Positions 1 to 18,330 of a stretch of 64,000 bases of DNA are shown here, one piece after another. A program made the position numbers and the translations under genes. Positions within the stretch are counted from its first letter, which is position 1. Each line of letters begins with the position of its first letter. This DNA is from Paulinella micropora (lineage: Eukaryota > Cercozoa > Imbricatea > Euglyphida), in assembly GCA_009731375.1 (NCBI GenBank), contig BJOX01000111.1, forward strand, positions 58,446-122,445, read 5' to 3'. The notes under the pieces were generated by a model. That model had not been told where the DNA came from. It did not search any database and was given only the letters and a program-made list of their open reading frames with translations.

Positions 1-121
1 TATAATCAGTCGAGAGACTGACTAGGTGGGGATGGAGCACCTCGAACAAGGGCATGGAGGCTCATGTCCGGAAACGGATCGTGCCATCAGCTGCATCAGT
101 ATGCCTTAGAGGAAGTATATT
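1..121 (+). repeat. 3' end of an interspersed retroelement, copy A (truncated by window start)
   Basis: These bases recur almost exactly at 480-600, and both copies run directly into an (ATT)n tract. A defined sequence ending in a simple-repeat tail is typical of the 3' end of a non-LTR retrotransposon or SINE. The body is cut off by the window start. No coding frame is visible. Confidence 0.6.
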
Positions 122-143
122 ATTATTATTATTATTATTATTA

Positions 144-181
<38 letters not shown>

Positions 182-184
<3 letters not shown>

Positions 185-600
185 CCCAATGGCCTTACGG
201 CGTTAAACTGTGATGCCAACTCAAAACCATTTGGTGGATGATGCTGGGGAGGAGGGTCGTTGGGCGCCAGTCGAAAATCTTAAACTCCGCTATGCCGGTT
301 GATAGCCCGTGGACCCAGCGGATACCAAATTGTTATGGGTGGGGTTTTGAGGTAGTTCTAGCAACCATGCTTGGTGTACGCACTTGCACATGCGGCAACG
401 TTTTGCAAGAGGTTGTTGGGACTGCGGAATAACCTCGGCTTAGTGTAGTCTTGCCCTCAGGAGCTCCATCGGTGGCCCCTATAATCAGTCGAGAGACTGA
501 CTAGGTGGGGATGGAGCACCTCGAACAAGGGCATGGAGGCTCATGTCCGGAAACGGATCGTGCCATCAGCTGCATCAGTATGCCTTAGAGGAAGTATATT
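182..600 (+). repeat. Interspersed retroelement, copy B, with (ATT)n tail
   Basis: The last 120 bases repeat copy A. About 300 bases upstream form the rest of the unit, preceded by copy A's (ATT)n tail, so two units lie head to tail. The 3' end (GCATCAG, ten bases, then AGGAAG before ATT) resembles the end of the tRNA-like SINE at 3493-3725, suggesting a shared tail recognised by one reverse transcriptase. That link is inference. No convincing coding frame is present. Confidence 0.5.
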
Positions 601-879
601 ATTATTATTATTATTAATATTTATATTTATATTTATATTATATTATATTATATTATATTATATTATATTATATTATATTTTATTATATTATATTATATTA
701 TATTATATTATATTATATTATATTATATTATATTATATTACATTATATTACATTACATTACATTACATTATTACATTATATTATATTATATTATATTATA
801 TTATCTTATATTATATTATATTATTTTATTATATTATATTATATTATATTTTATTTATTATTATTATTATTACTATTAC

Positions 880-922
<43 letters not shown>

Positions 923-947
923 GTCATCATTATCATTATTATTATTA

Positions 948-978
<31 letters not shown>

Positions 979-1140
979 CATTATTTATTATTATCATTAT
1001 TATTATCATTATTATTATCATTATTATTATCATTATTATTATTATTATTATTATTTCTTCCTTCTTCTTCTTCTTCTTTTTCTCCTCCTTCTCCTCCTCC
1101 TCCTCCTCCTCCTCCTCCTTTTCCTCCTCCTCCTCCTCCC
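601..1140. repeat. Microsatellite block: (ATT)n, (TTATA)n, (CTT)n, (CCT)n
   Basis: Almost pure simple repeat. It leaves frames open on both strands (poly-Ile, poly-Tyr, poly-Leu), which are not genes. A 30-bp direct duplication follows at about 1160-1245. Confidence 0.95.
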
Positions 1141-1245
1141 CCCTCAATCGTGGCAAACATAATCCTTATTCTTGTTGATGTTGTATTGCGTCTTTGATGT
1201 AGATGCTTATTATTGTTGATGTTGTGTATTGCGTCTTTGATGTAG

Positions 1246-8093
<6,848 letters not shown>

Positions 8094-8228
8094 GCAAGAA
8101 CGAAATATGAAGAGCAATCGTTTATGCTACTAGTGCGACGAGATCTTCTTACAGCCAGGTGAGAACGTTGTCAAGATGCGAGAACAGAAGGGCCTGTCCC
8201 AGTAAGCAATACCAAGTATGAAGAACAA

Positions 8229-8297
<69 letters not shown>

Positions 8298-8314
8298 CAC
8301 TACTGCTGCTGCTG

Positions 8315-8395
<81 letters not shown>

Positions 8396-8566
8396 CTTCT
8401 TCTTCTTCTTCTTCTTCTTCTTCTTCTTCTTCAACAACAACAACAACAACAACATCTTCGCCCGGGGAGAACGTAGTCAAGATCGCGCGAACAGTACGGC
8501 CTCTCCAAAGAAGAACAAAGCAACGCGGCGAATGAAGAGCTACGCTACTACCATTACTACTACCAT

Positions 8567-8612
<46 letters not shown>

Positions 8613-8625
8613 GCTACTACTATAA

Positions 8626-8689
<64 letters not shown>

Positions 8690-8696
8690 GCTACTA

Positions 8697-8751
<55 letters not shown>

Positions 8752-8758
8752 ACTACTA

Positions 8759-8827
<69 letters not shown>

Positions 8828-8965
8828 ACTACTACTACTACTACTACTACTACTATTTACCGCGGCTTATCCAAGCGAAAGCGAGCAATGCTGCTTATCT
8901 AAGCGAGAACGCTCTCCAGAGACAACTGGATGTCGTTTGCGAGCAATACGGCTTGTTCAAGTGAG
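8094..8965 (+). repeat. Decayed 3' copies of the last exon in (TAC)n/(TTC)n tracts
   Basis: Downstream of the intact last exon, related sequences occur at about 8131-8205 (ends GLSQ and TAA), 8455-8530 (frame broken, stop lost) and 8860-8965 (CEQYGLFK then TGA). (TAC)n, (CTT)n and (ACT)n tracts separate them. With the five upstream partials and the intact exon this makes nine related copies. Confidence 0.75.
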
Positions 8966-10170
8966 GCAACACTGTGCCGTCCAAAAGAAAGCTGCATCTC
9001 CTTTCTCGCTTGCTCTGTTTTGTGAATCTCATTTTACCTTTTCTTCTGTTTCCTTTTCTTCTCAATGTTTGCTATTTGTTAGAGTTTCTTCTTTGCTGTA
9101 ACATTTTTGACGCATGAAAATCAAGCAGACCCTCAATAATCAGCAAACGGGGTTCTGATTTTTCTTCTTTTTCCCTTCATCTAACCCCCACCCTCTGAGT
9201 ATCTCAGTAAACTTTCACAAACTTGTTTTTGTCTGACTTACGTTCACGACACCGTACTAACTCACGGTTTTCTTTCATCTCCGCTAACGGCAGTATTTTT
9301 TGAGTTGGTAGTCTATAATCAAAGTTGAAATTGTTCAGTGTATTTAAAATATAGTTTCTGTGTGACAGATGATCAGCCAACATGGCTTGTTTACTAAACC
9401 CTGCTCAGTGTCAGTGTTACTTTTTCCACTGAAGGAGTTGTAATAATTGAAGAACGCCGCGGCTTGCTTTTCGTTGAGCTCAAATGGAAGCAACTGTACC
9501 TTAAACTGTGACTGCTTTTCTTTTTTTAGACTTCATTTTTTCTCTTTTTATACTGAGTCTCTTAACGCAAGCACTGTTTCTTGATACCCCACGGAGCCTG
9601 CGGTCCACATATGATTTTATTTCTTCTGCTTCCTACTCCGAGTCAGCTCTGTGACTCACTTGCCGGCCGACACTGAGTATGAGCCTGACTGTCTATTATT
9701 GTAAAACCGTGCTTGCGTAAAACCTCAAGTGACAATCACACTGGACGACGACAACTCGTTGGAAGAAAACCCTCGCGACTTCTTCAGTTGAACGGTGACC
9801 GAAACTCGGGGTGTCCCCCTCCTACCAGCTAACGACTTCCCACGCAGAAGAATTTAACAATAATAAACAATTCCCGCCAGTCAAACTTACTACGTCACAC
9901 AACTTCAAGATGTACCTCCAGAAAATGACCCACAAAACGGCCTGATATGGGTAATAAGGGTAATGGTAAAAGGTTAGTGGCACAATGGTAAAAGGTTACT
10001 GCCTACGTCTCCTGTGGAGTTCGGCAATATAGCTACACTATTAACAACTAAAGCGCAATAAGCACAACAGTGGATAAAATACGACTATAAGAAAGCAGAG
10101 TTGCTAGCCTACGTCTCAGCCCACGACATGTGGAGTTCGGCAATCTAGTCACTTAATTACTAATCACTAT
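8966..10170. other. Non-coding stretch, probably including copia 3' untranslated/LTR sequence
   Basis: I see no convincing gene. A phrase ending TGTGGAGTTCGGCAAT is repeated near 10011 and 10128. A 19-bp word (minus strand at 9472-9490, AGCTCAACGAAAAGCAAGC) reappears at 30105-30123 and, one base shorter in its start, near 30058, so this region shares an interspersed repeat with 29.9-30.1 kb. A minus-strand 3' LTR of the copia element would be expected here, but its borders are not evident. Confidence 0.4.
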
Positions 10171-10285
10171 TCCCTTGCTATCGGGAAACCTAACAAAAGT
10201 CCTACCCAAGAGTTCACGTTGTAGAAAGGCACGTGCCTGCTGTCGGGAGGGTCGTTCCTCTGAGAGGGAACGGTTCCCCGAGTCT

Positions 10286-10540
10286 TTAATCCTTCGCCAA
10301 ATGCCGGACGCCACGATTATACTGCTCCCCCCGCATGGCCTTGGTATTGATGTCGGCCAGGTTATCGTTGGAGCCCACCTTCTCGTTGACGACGAGGCCC
10401 GCCTCCACCTTCTGGTTCACAATAGCGCACCGCAGGTCCACATGTCCTAGTTTCCTACCAAATACATTAGTTTCAGCAAAATCTAACGCTCCCTGGTTGT
10501 CGCCGTACAAGATGGGGGGCTGCCCCCACCCGTACGGCCC
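10286..10540 (-). pseudogene. Copia RNase H, C-terminal block
   Basis: It reads YGDNQGALDFAETN, then HVDLRCAIVNQKVE and NDNLADINTKAM, the classic copia end (D.....N....K.iD...H.....ADi.TK). It follows 10483-11667 after a one-step frame change, then reaches a stop at 10286. Confidence 0.85.
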
Positions 10541-11667
10541 CAGCGCGTCGGCGACCCGTCCGCCAGCGATCCCTGTATAAAATTGATGATTTTATCCTGC
10601 CCGTGATACGCCTCCATCATTGCGTACACCTCGGCCTCGCAGGATGAGGCTTCTGGTGCCGCCGGCACCAGACACTCGCCCGCCGCCGCCTCTTGGCACT
10701 CCCCACTTCCCGGCGCGGACGCTACCAGCTCATCAATCGTAGCTCTAGCCTTCTCCTCCACTCGCGCTTCCAATGCTGTCCCCTTTTGTGGGGCCACCGA
10801 TACGTTTCGCTTCAGGCAAAAGGGAAGCACGGAGCCTCCCAGAAAGAAATGAAAGCCCGCTAAGCGAGCGCGGCGGTCATCAGGCGTACCCTTCCAACTT
10901 GAGTCGGCCCACGACATCAAGCGGGTGCCATCCGCCTTGGTAAAGCGAATGCCTTTAGATCGGGTGCCACTGAGGTACCTCACGATCTGTTCGGCTTGCT
11001 GGTAATTGAACAACTCTGGCTTCGAGGCATGGGTTGCTACCTCCCCTATTGGGCCCAAGACCTCGTGCCGAGTGATGCGTGTCCACAAGAGGACACCTAC
11101 GATGTGCTGCGGTGAGAACTGCTCTAACACGGATTGCTTACCGGCTCGCACTCCCGGCATCAACCACGGCGAATCGGCAGTAGCTAGGCCGGTGCACTGT
11201 AGCTTCTCAACGGCCTCCCTGATAAAGTCCTCCTGAGAGATCTTGATCGTCCAGCCTAACCGACAGTCTTCCTTATCTTCGATGTTCAAGCCTACCACCC
11301 CGGTCGGCGCCTCTTGCTTAAAGACCCTAAAGGCCTTCTTACCGGCAGCTAAGAACTCCGCTTCTACATCCTTACCACTGAACGCTCCCATCATGTCGTC
11401 GACGTGCACGAACACAAAGTCCGGTTTGTCCTTACCGGGTAGCCAGCGCCAAAAGAAGAAAGGAAAAGCGACATGAGCCTTAAAGCCCAAACCTTCTAAG
11501 AACGGGACTAGCTTGTACCGCCACCATTTGCGGCCCGCATCCGGTCTGCCATAGAGGGCTTTAAGCATTTCCCACACATACCCCGGCTCTTCTAAACCAA
11601 ACGGTGGTACGATGTAACTGGGGCGATACCTGCTCAGCTGCAGACGCCTCTGTGTACGCGGTGCCAA
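10483..11667 (-). pseudogene. Copia reverse transcriptase (catalytic half) and RNase H
   Basis: RT motifs include LYGRPDAGRKWW and FVHVDDMM (the YxDD catalytic box). RYLSGTRSKGIRF and then SWADSSWKGTPDDRRARLAG, with SSCEAEVYAMMEA, mark the RNase H and linker. A frameshift near 10540 separates the last RNase H block. There is an unusual insertion of about 50 residues rich in Ala/Glu between the 'LKRNVSVA' and 'SSCEAEVYA' blocks, which adjoin in typical copia RNase H. Confidence 0.85.
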
Positions 11668-12268
11668 CGTCCCACTTTGACAAGACTAAGCCAAAGAACA
11701 CCGTTAGGGCGAAAAGCATCAAGATGGTAAGAGCACACGGGGTTGGGAAGTCACGTTTCCCAAAATGCCATCCCTGTATCATGGAAAACCCCTTGGCCGC
11801 CCATCGGCTTTTGAACTTCAGGATCTCTCCCCCGGCCTCTTTGGTAGCATCAACGAACCGCCCTTCACAAATGTCTTTCTTGTCTACTAAGTTGGCTCGA
11901 ACTCTCCAGAAGCAACCTTTCTCCCAGAGCGTAGCCATCTCCTCGGCTCGGGCGTCGTCCCAGTACCCTAGCTTGTCGGCTTGCTTCTCACTCACCGGTC
12001 TAGTGAACGTGGCAGCGTGGGCGGTCTCCGGACCGTCGGCAAGGTACTTGACGATCTCCGAGTCCAACATACGGTCTGGGGAGTCGTCATCCTCAAACTT
12101 TACCCAGTGGGCCGGTCCGTTCTTCTTCTGCTTCTTAACCCATATGGGTTCGCTCACGTCTTGCACCTGGCCTCGTCGGACCTTGTCCCGGAACCCCACA
12201 CCATAGGTCTTCTTGGCCCAAGCCCAGACCCACTGAGTGGCTGGGGTCTCAACCCACCTTCCTTTCAA
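11561..12268 (-). pseudogene. Copia reverse transcriptase, N-terminal half
   Basis: The frame contains LWEKGCFWRV, then KSRWAAKGFSMIQGWHFGK and LSKWDVGTAYTEA. These match the conserved copia RT blocks around 'ARLVARGF.Q..G.DY' and 'Q.DV..AFL'. The frame is lost near 11620, where the sequence continues in the next frame as the catalytic half. Confidence 0.85.
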
Positions 12269-12273
12269 CTCCC

Positions 12274-12815
12274 CTATTGTTTGCGGGTCGGGATCGGGGG
12301 CTCTTTTTCGGCTTTCACTGCTTCCTGTTGAGAGGTCGCTTCCTCCACTCCGCCGTCGGAATCGGAGCTGTCAAGCTCCCCCTGATCCGGGGCCTTCTTA
12401 CTTTCACCGGGATCGGTCACCCCCACCCGGGGCTTTGGGACAAACAGCTGCTCAAGGTCTGCGTCTTCCACTAACGGGTCTCCCTTGAACGGCTCCAAGC
12501 TCAGGCCCTTCTTCTCCCAGAGGGGTTGCAACAAAGGCCAGGCTGGCTGGTTGTCGTCAAAGTTCTTGACGTTTCGCCATGGGAACACCTTTCCTTCACA
12601 CAGGATCAAGTGTGCGGAGTACTCCAAACTCAGCCCTAACCAGGCGGCCATGTGCGTCCGGCTCTCGTCATGTCCTAACCTGCCCTCGATGACCATGTGG
12701 CATAGGAACCCAAAAGGATGAAGGTAAGCTATCCAATTCACCTTCCTTTCACGGGGCATAAGCTCAAACATCCGGACTTCACCACCGGATCGTTTCGGTG
12801 AAAGGTTGTGTCATT
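12274..12815 (-). pseudogene. Copia integrase C-terminal region
   Basis: The minus frame reads LHPFGFLCHM and then AAWLGLSLEYSAHLI, corresponding to the copia integrase segment with the conserved 'FGC' motif and 'R..FLGYS' motif. It ends in an acidic linker before a stop at 12274. An in-frame TGA lies just upstream of 12815, and the catalytic DDE residues are not present in this copy. Confidence 0.75.
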
Positions 12816-13458
12816 CCCTAATGGTTGAGGCCATAGTGAGACACGAAGCCGCGAAGCGGGGTATCCCGTGGAACCGGCCCCTCTTGCCCATCATCCACTA
12901 TGCGAAGCCCCGTGAACCTGGACAGTTTACCGAGTGGATCATTAGCCGTCAACCGGTAACATGGGAGGCGTCTGGTGTACCCTCATGGCGGAAGGTGTAT
13001 CGCCAACATGAACCTCAGGCCGGTGCCCAAGCGAAGCATATGTACTTCAGAGGTGGGGTATCCCCCCTCGTGGGGGAGTTGTGCCCCCGCCCGTAGCATC
13101 GGTGCCGGTACGCGCCCAAGAGGTGAAGGGTACTCCCCTCCGTCTGGTAGCACCCAAACCCCGTGGAGAGAGTAAGGGTAGACCTAGAGGGGTGAGCGGG
13201 CCGTCAGCGGTACCTGCCCCGAAGGTTGAGATTGGTTCAAAGGCCGAGCCGGCTGAGGCTGGTAGTGGTATCATGAGCCAAAACCTGAAATCTTTACTCA
13301 AAGCAAAAAGGGAAAAGGTACAAGGGGTGAAGGTGAGGCCCGGCCCGGAGGACTACCAACCCGATGGTTTGGCGGACGTGGAAGATGAGCCTCCGGAGAT
13401 GCAGTCCGATGCCGATCCTTCCTCGGAATCCGACAGGGAGGGGGAGCGTGAAGTCTAA
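12806..13458 (+). CDS. Unidentified open frame(s), perhaps retroelement gag
   Basis: Two overlapping plus-strand frames (12806-13096 and 13081-13458) read as one protein with a frame change near 13075. The first has a Trp-rich part (FTEWIISRQPVTWEAS). The second is Pro/Lys-rich, then acidic, ending SDREGEREV and TAA. It abuts the truncated end of the copia element on the opposite strand. A gag-like role is only a guess from length, composition and location. Confidence 0.3.
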
Positions 13459-14547
13459 CTCTGCTTCCTCTTCCTCCTCTCTCAACCCTATCTTTCCTCT
13501 CCCTCTTGCTGATTGCTTTCCTGCTCTCTCTCCCCATCTCCACATGTAATTGGGGACTTTCTTTCCTTTGCTATGCAACGCACTGGCACATTACTCTCAT
13601 GGACTAACTTAATGTGTTCTTCTGGGGTCTTGAGTGCCCCCTTGAGTCTCTTGCAACCTAATTCCAAAACTATTTCCCTCTGAAACGTTTTGAATGGGGT
13701 TCTCCCATCATACTGTCCTTTTGCTGTGACTTCTTTTTCTCTATTTTTGTTTGTGCCTCTGAGAATACTGAAACTCATTGTGAGGTCTTACGGTCTGTTT
13801 TCCTTTGTGCAGACCAGTTGGCAGTATCTGATGTGCTTCTAGTTCTTGCCTCTTTGCCCCGACGCCGGTGACTCACCTAACCAAAAACTGTGACAGGTAG
13901 CGAACGATGCGTTCAAAACACAGTGCCGCAGTGCCTAAGCTTCCCTTTTAATGTGCCAATTTTGGAATGGCACCAACCCTTTTGACAGTCGCCTTCCAGG
14001 TCGGCGATGGTCTTCTTCCTTCAGCCCTTCAACTTGCAGTGCCAGAGTTACGCGCTGCCAAGGCTCATAATCCACTTGACAAGAGGGTTCGGGCTTTACT
14101 TTTATTTAGATATTTGAATAATATTATACTGACATGTCACAAAGCGCCACACCGGGGGCCAAACCGCCAAAGCTTTAAATTCACCGATACATTTAGAGTT
14201 ATACAGGTAAAATAGGTAATTCTCATTGGGGTGGGCCGGTATGACTCAGTCAAATACTATTATTAATAAAATTGTCCATGGGTTATTAATATATTATTAA
14301 ATATTGAGTCACTGTAACTTGAACACATCATCTTGCGGACTCGGAGGCCCTTCGTCTATGGCCGCCGGCGCGTACACTGACGATGAGGCTGAGCATTGCG
14401 GAGGCAATTGTCAATTGTTTATATTAATACTCACCTGCCGCTAGTTGCATTCGATACTGGCAATATATTATATTAATATAATCATGCTATCCGGGCGGGC
14501 AACTTTCAAGTCACCTATAACTTGAATGTCTGAATAAATAAACGTGG
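13459..14547. other. No gene seen
   Basis: Complex, mostly AT-balanced sequence without a convincing open frame, tRNA or repeat. 14470-14520 contains AT-rich words that recur elsewhere in the locus. Confidence 0.5.
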
Positions 14548-14817
14548 CAGATTCAGGACTTAGCTATTGTTTATTTACTAAATTATTGCCGGCCCACGTT
14601 TACTTATAAATTAACTTCAACTTGAACGGTAGGCAATCATTTCACTAGTGTGGAAAAAATAGCAATTTGTGACTAGGGACAGACTCGACTCGAAACGATC
14701 AGCGATTCCCGGAAGCGTCTTGAAAAAAAACTGAAATGGTGAGCACTGACCGCTCAGAATCTCAAGGCTGGAGTGAGATTCATCCGTTCGAGTGGCGGTA
14801 ACTCAGTCCGGGGCTTA

Positions 14818-15786
14818 TTACTGGGTACATTCAGGATGTAACACCCACGGTATACTACATCGTTTTTACGCTATTGGTTTTTACGTGGGAAGTGATTCCT
14901 TGTTATTAAATGTTTTTAAGATTAATTCTTATTACATTTCCTGTTTAGAATAATACTTCCTGTTTTAATGTTGTATTAGGATTAAGGAATATGAGGAAAG
15001 CTTGGAAGCTTAAATCCCATAGAGCCTTGAAAACCTATATTTTACACTTAACCGTACACCGGAGTGGTGAAGGTTTCTAGGATGCAGATTACACATTGTT
15101 GTAGCATCCATATTGAATAACCTCCCACATTAATAGCGTTAACCCGATCCTTTTATTGCGATTGTAGTAACCATTTAAAGTTATGGATTATTTTCATGGA
15201 AATTCCGTGAAATTTGGCTGTTTTTTTCCCGTGACTGGGAATTTATGGCTAAATAAGGGAAATTGCACTTATGGGTTGTTGTTTTGGCATTTGTGCAGGT
15301 TACAGACGTAACGCATCGTGTCAGATGACCCGTGTCAAAGGGACACTCCGTTGACAGCGGTTTTTCCCTTTGGCTTGTTGTTGGGGTTCAAATCTGGCTT
15401 CCCTTTCTACTCTTGAAGTGGAAGTAAGCCTTGAACCATTGTGTTCAATATTTTTATTAAATTCCTTTTATCATTGAGCTCGTAAGGGTAAGACCTCCGG
15501 TCTTAATACAAAGTGTCAAACTCAGCCATAGAATTTGTGTTAAGGGACAGAAGAACTGACAGATTTCAGATTAGAGGCCAGATTTCAGATTAGTGGTCAG
15601 AATTCAAAATAGTTCAATTTAACAGCTATATCCGTCCGCAAAATCTGCATAATTTTTGCGAAATATTACCGTTAAATTGAACTAATTTGAATTCTGATCA
15701 CTAATCTAAAATCTGACCGCTAATCTGAAATCTGACCCTTATCTCAAATTCGCTGGCTGAGTTTGACACTTGAATGTACCCAGTAA
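14818..15786 (+). mobile_element. Foldback MITE interrupted by an LTR (copy 1)
   Basis: The left end TTACTGGGTACATTCA is the reverse complement of the right end at 15771-15786. Inside it, AGTGTCAAACTCAGCC (from 15512) pairs with GGCTGAGTTTGACACT (about 15755-15770). Removing the LTR leaves a palindromic element of about 295 bp flanked by TA on both sides (14816-14817 and 15787-15788), as expected of Tc1/mariner-type MITEs. The LTR sits within the left terminal repeat. Confidence 0.75.
14837..15510 (+). repeat. Solo LTR of the Ty3/gypsy element
   Basis: 674 bp, TGT..ACA ends, nearly identical to the LTRs at 16925 and 25629. It carries the 5' LTR's variant near its left end (TTTTTACGCTATT) and the 3' LTR's variants near its right end (GAACCATTGTGTTCAATATT), as expected from LTR-LTR recombination that deleted the interior. 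Confidence 0.95.
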
Positions 15787-15896
15787 TATATACTACCTGT
15801 GATTATTGATATTATTAATAATTTTTTTTGTAGTATTATAAACGCAAGCACTCCCAGTTTTATTAATAATAGAATACTTGCCACTCATAGAGCTGA

Positions 15897-16161
15897 GTGG
15901 GAAGCAGAAGAGACAAAATAGAAGAGGTAAGAGGAAGGAGAAGAGGACTCGGAACGAGAAGAGGAAGGAGAAGAGGAAGGAGAAGCCTGAGGAAGGAGAA
16001 GAGGAATGAGAAGAGGAAGGAGAAGAGAAAGGAGAAGAGAAAGGAGAAGAGGAAGGAGAAGAGGAAGGAGAAGAGGAAGGAGAAGAGGAAGGAGAAGAGG
16101 AAGGAGAAGAGGAAGGAGAAGAGGAAGGAGAAGAGGAAGGAGAAGAGGAAGGAGAAGAGGA
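15897..16161 (+). repeat. (AGGAAG/GGAGAA)n purine tract, copy 1
   Basis: Purine-only repeat that runs into the gap. Its counterpart is 26689-27460. It opens long Arg/Lys/Glu frames that are not genes. Confidence 0.9.
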
Positions 16162-16635
16162 NNNNNNNNNNNNNNNNNNNNNNNNNNNNNNNNNNNNNNN
16201 NNNNNNNNNNNNNNNNNNNNNNNNNNNNNNNNNNNNNNNNNNNNNNNNNNNNNNNNNNNNNNNNNNNNNNNNNNNNNNNNNNNNNNNNNNNNNNNNNNNN
16301 NNNNNNNNNNNNNNNNNNNNNNNNNNNNNNNNNNNNNNNNNNNNNNNNNNNNNNNNNNNNNNNNNNNNNNNNNNNNNNNNNNNNNNNNNNNNNNNNNNNN
16401 NNNNNNNNNNNNNNNNNNNNNNNNNNNNNNNNNNNNNNNNNNNNNNNNNNNNNNNNNNNNNNNNNNNNNNNNNNNNNNNNNNNNNNNNNNNNNNNNNNNN
16501 NNNNNNNNNNNNNNNNNNNNNNNNNNNNNNNNNNNNNNNNNNNNNNNNNNNNNNNNNNNNNNNNNNNNNNNNNNNNNNNNNNNNNNNNNNNNNNNNNNNN
16601 NNNNNNNNNNNNNNNNNNNNNNNNNNNNNNNNNNN
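16162..16635. other. Assembly gap (474 N)
   Basis: It joins the two copies of the same locus, so it may be an artificial join between two haplotypes. Confidence 1.
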
Positions 16636-16924
16636 CAGATTCAGGACTTAGCTATTGTTTATTTACTAAATTATTGCCGGCCCACGTTTACTTATAAATT
16701 AACTTCAACTTGAACGGTAGGCAATCATTTCACTAGTGTGGAAAAAATAGCAATTTGTGACTAGGGACAGACTCGACTCGAAACGATCAGCGATTCCCGG
16801 AAGCGTCTTGAAAAAAAACTGAAATGGTGAGCACTGACCGCTCAGAATCTCAAGGCTGGAGTGAGATTCATCCGTTCGAGTGGCGGTAACTCAGTCCGGG
16901 GCTTATTACTGGGTACATTCAGGA

Positions 16925-17599
16925 TGTAACACCCACGGTATACTACATCGTTTTTACGCTATTGGTTTTTACGTGGGAAGTGATTCCTTGTTATTAAATG
17001 TTTTTAAGATTAATTCTTATTACATTTCCTGTTTAGAATAATACTTCCTGTTTTAATGTTGTATTAGGATTAAGGAATATGAGGAAAGCTTGGAAGCTTA
17101 AATCCCATAGAGCCTTGAAAACCTATATTTTACACTTAACCGTACACCGGAGTGGTGAAGGTTTCTAGGATGCAGATTACACATTGTTGTAGCATCCATA
17201 TTGAATAACCTCCCACATTAATAGCGTTAACCCGATCCTTTTATTGCGATTGTAGTAACCATTTAAAGTTATGGATTATTTTCATGGAAATTCCGTGAAA
17301 TTTGGCTGTTTTTTTCCCGTGACTGGGAATTTATGGCTAAATAAGGGAAATTGCACTTATGGGTTGTTGTTTTGGCATTTGTGCAGGTTACAGACGTAAC
17401 GCATCGTGTCAGATGACCCGTGTCAAAGGGACACTCCGTTGACAGCGGTTTTTCCCTTTGGCTTGTTGTTGGGGTTCAAATCTGGCTTCCCTTTCTACTC
17501 TTGAAGTGGAAGTAAGCCTTGAATCATTTGTGTTCAGTACTTTTATTAAATTCCTTTTATCATTGAGCTCGTAAGGGTAAGACCTCCGGTCTTAATACA
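16925..17599 (+). repeat. 5' LTR of the gypsy element
   Basis: Starts TGTAACACCC and ends CTTAATACA, followed by TT and TGGAGTCCCTATGCC. It differs from the 3' LTR near position 41 (G versus A) and in GAATCATTTGTGTTCAGTAC near the right end. Confidence 0.95.
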
Positions 17600-17601
17600 T
17601 T

Positions 17602-17617
17602 TGGAGTCCCTATGCCT
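17602..17617 (+). promoter_or_regulatory. Possible primer-binding site
   Basis: TGG, two bases after the LTR, begins a stretch that could pair with a tRNA 3' end (CCA). The tRNA is not identified. Confidence 0.4.
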
Positions 17618-18330
17618 TTTTCGAACTCATAAAATTTGGAATTTTGGAACGACACACTCTCTGGGACAATCAGTCACTGTTGTTGACTGTGTCTTGGTGA
17701 GAGTGTCAAGTAGCTTCTCGACTATCAGTACTCTGTACTGGTCGTGTGAGATAGTGCTTTCAGTCGTCTGGGGCAAGGGAAACTACAGGTGTTAAGGGGG
17801 GTTTTGGAGAAACAGGGAAGAACCCTGATCTCGAAACTTGGACCTTGACACCTGGGAGGTCAACATGTCAGCGGCATACTGACATTGGCCCCTGGGTCTT
17901 CTTTCCTCTGATCTGCGTCTGTCGTCTCCCTGTCTCATAATTGGATGAGGGGAGGTGACAGGTGGCTAACGTAGGAGAAGTATATCAGTCAGACAGGGTT
18001 TGGTTCTGACTCTGACCCATGGTATGTTTGGTTGTTTTGCCTGTCTCTCATGGTTGGGTGAGTGAGATGCACAGGTGGTTGAACTGGTCTGCTGTGGAGG
18101 AGGCTGTGTCTGGTGCAGGGAAGGACCCATTATGCGCCTAGCAGGCAGTGTCGGGGCGGCCAGCAATCATTGTGGGAAGGAAGCATGCATTGTGTCTCTC
18201 TGTGGGAGGATGTGAGCTTGCGTGTTGTCTCTCTTTTCTCTCCTGTTGTGAGTGGAAGGGAGAGCATAGCTCTTTTATGTTTTTTTATCTGGGATGAGAG
18301 TGTGCATGTCTTTCTTCTCTATCTCTTACG

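Larger units (their letters stand above)
10286..12815 (-). mobile_element. Ty1/copia retrotransposon remnant
   Basis: On the minus strand the order is integrase C-terminus, reverse transcriptase, RNase H, the copia order (integrase before RT). The gag, protease and catalytic integrase parts are missing, and the pieces are in different frames. A purine-rich stretch (GCGGGGGGAGCAG on the minus strand, about 10336-10324) near the end of RNase H could be a polypurine tract. I cannot define LTRs. Confidence 0.85.
14548..16161 (+). repeat. First copy of a duplicated locus (solo-LTR version)
   Basis: Bases 14548-15510 match 16636-17599 (offset 2088, later 2089), and 14837-16161 match 25629-26953 (offset 10792). 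The whole segment is therefore the same locus as 16636-26950, minus the internal part of the gypsy element and one LTR. A 474-N gap separates the two copies. Confidence 0.95.

Noticed and set aside
12975-13301. Overlapping small frames on both strands
   Set aside because: GC-rich shadows of the 12806-13458 frame.
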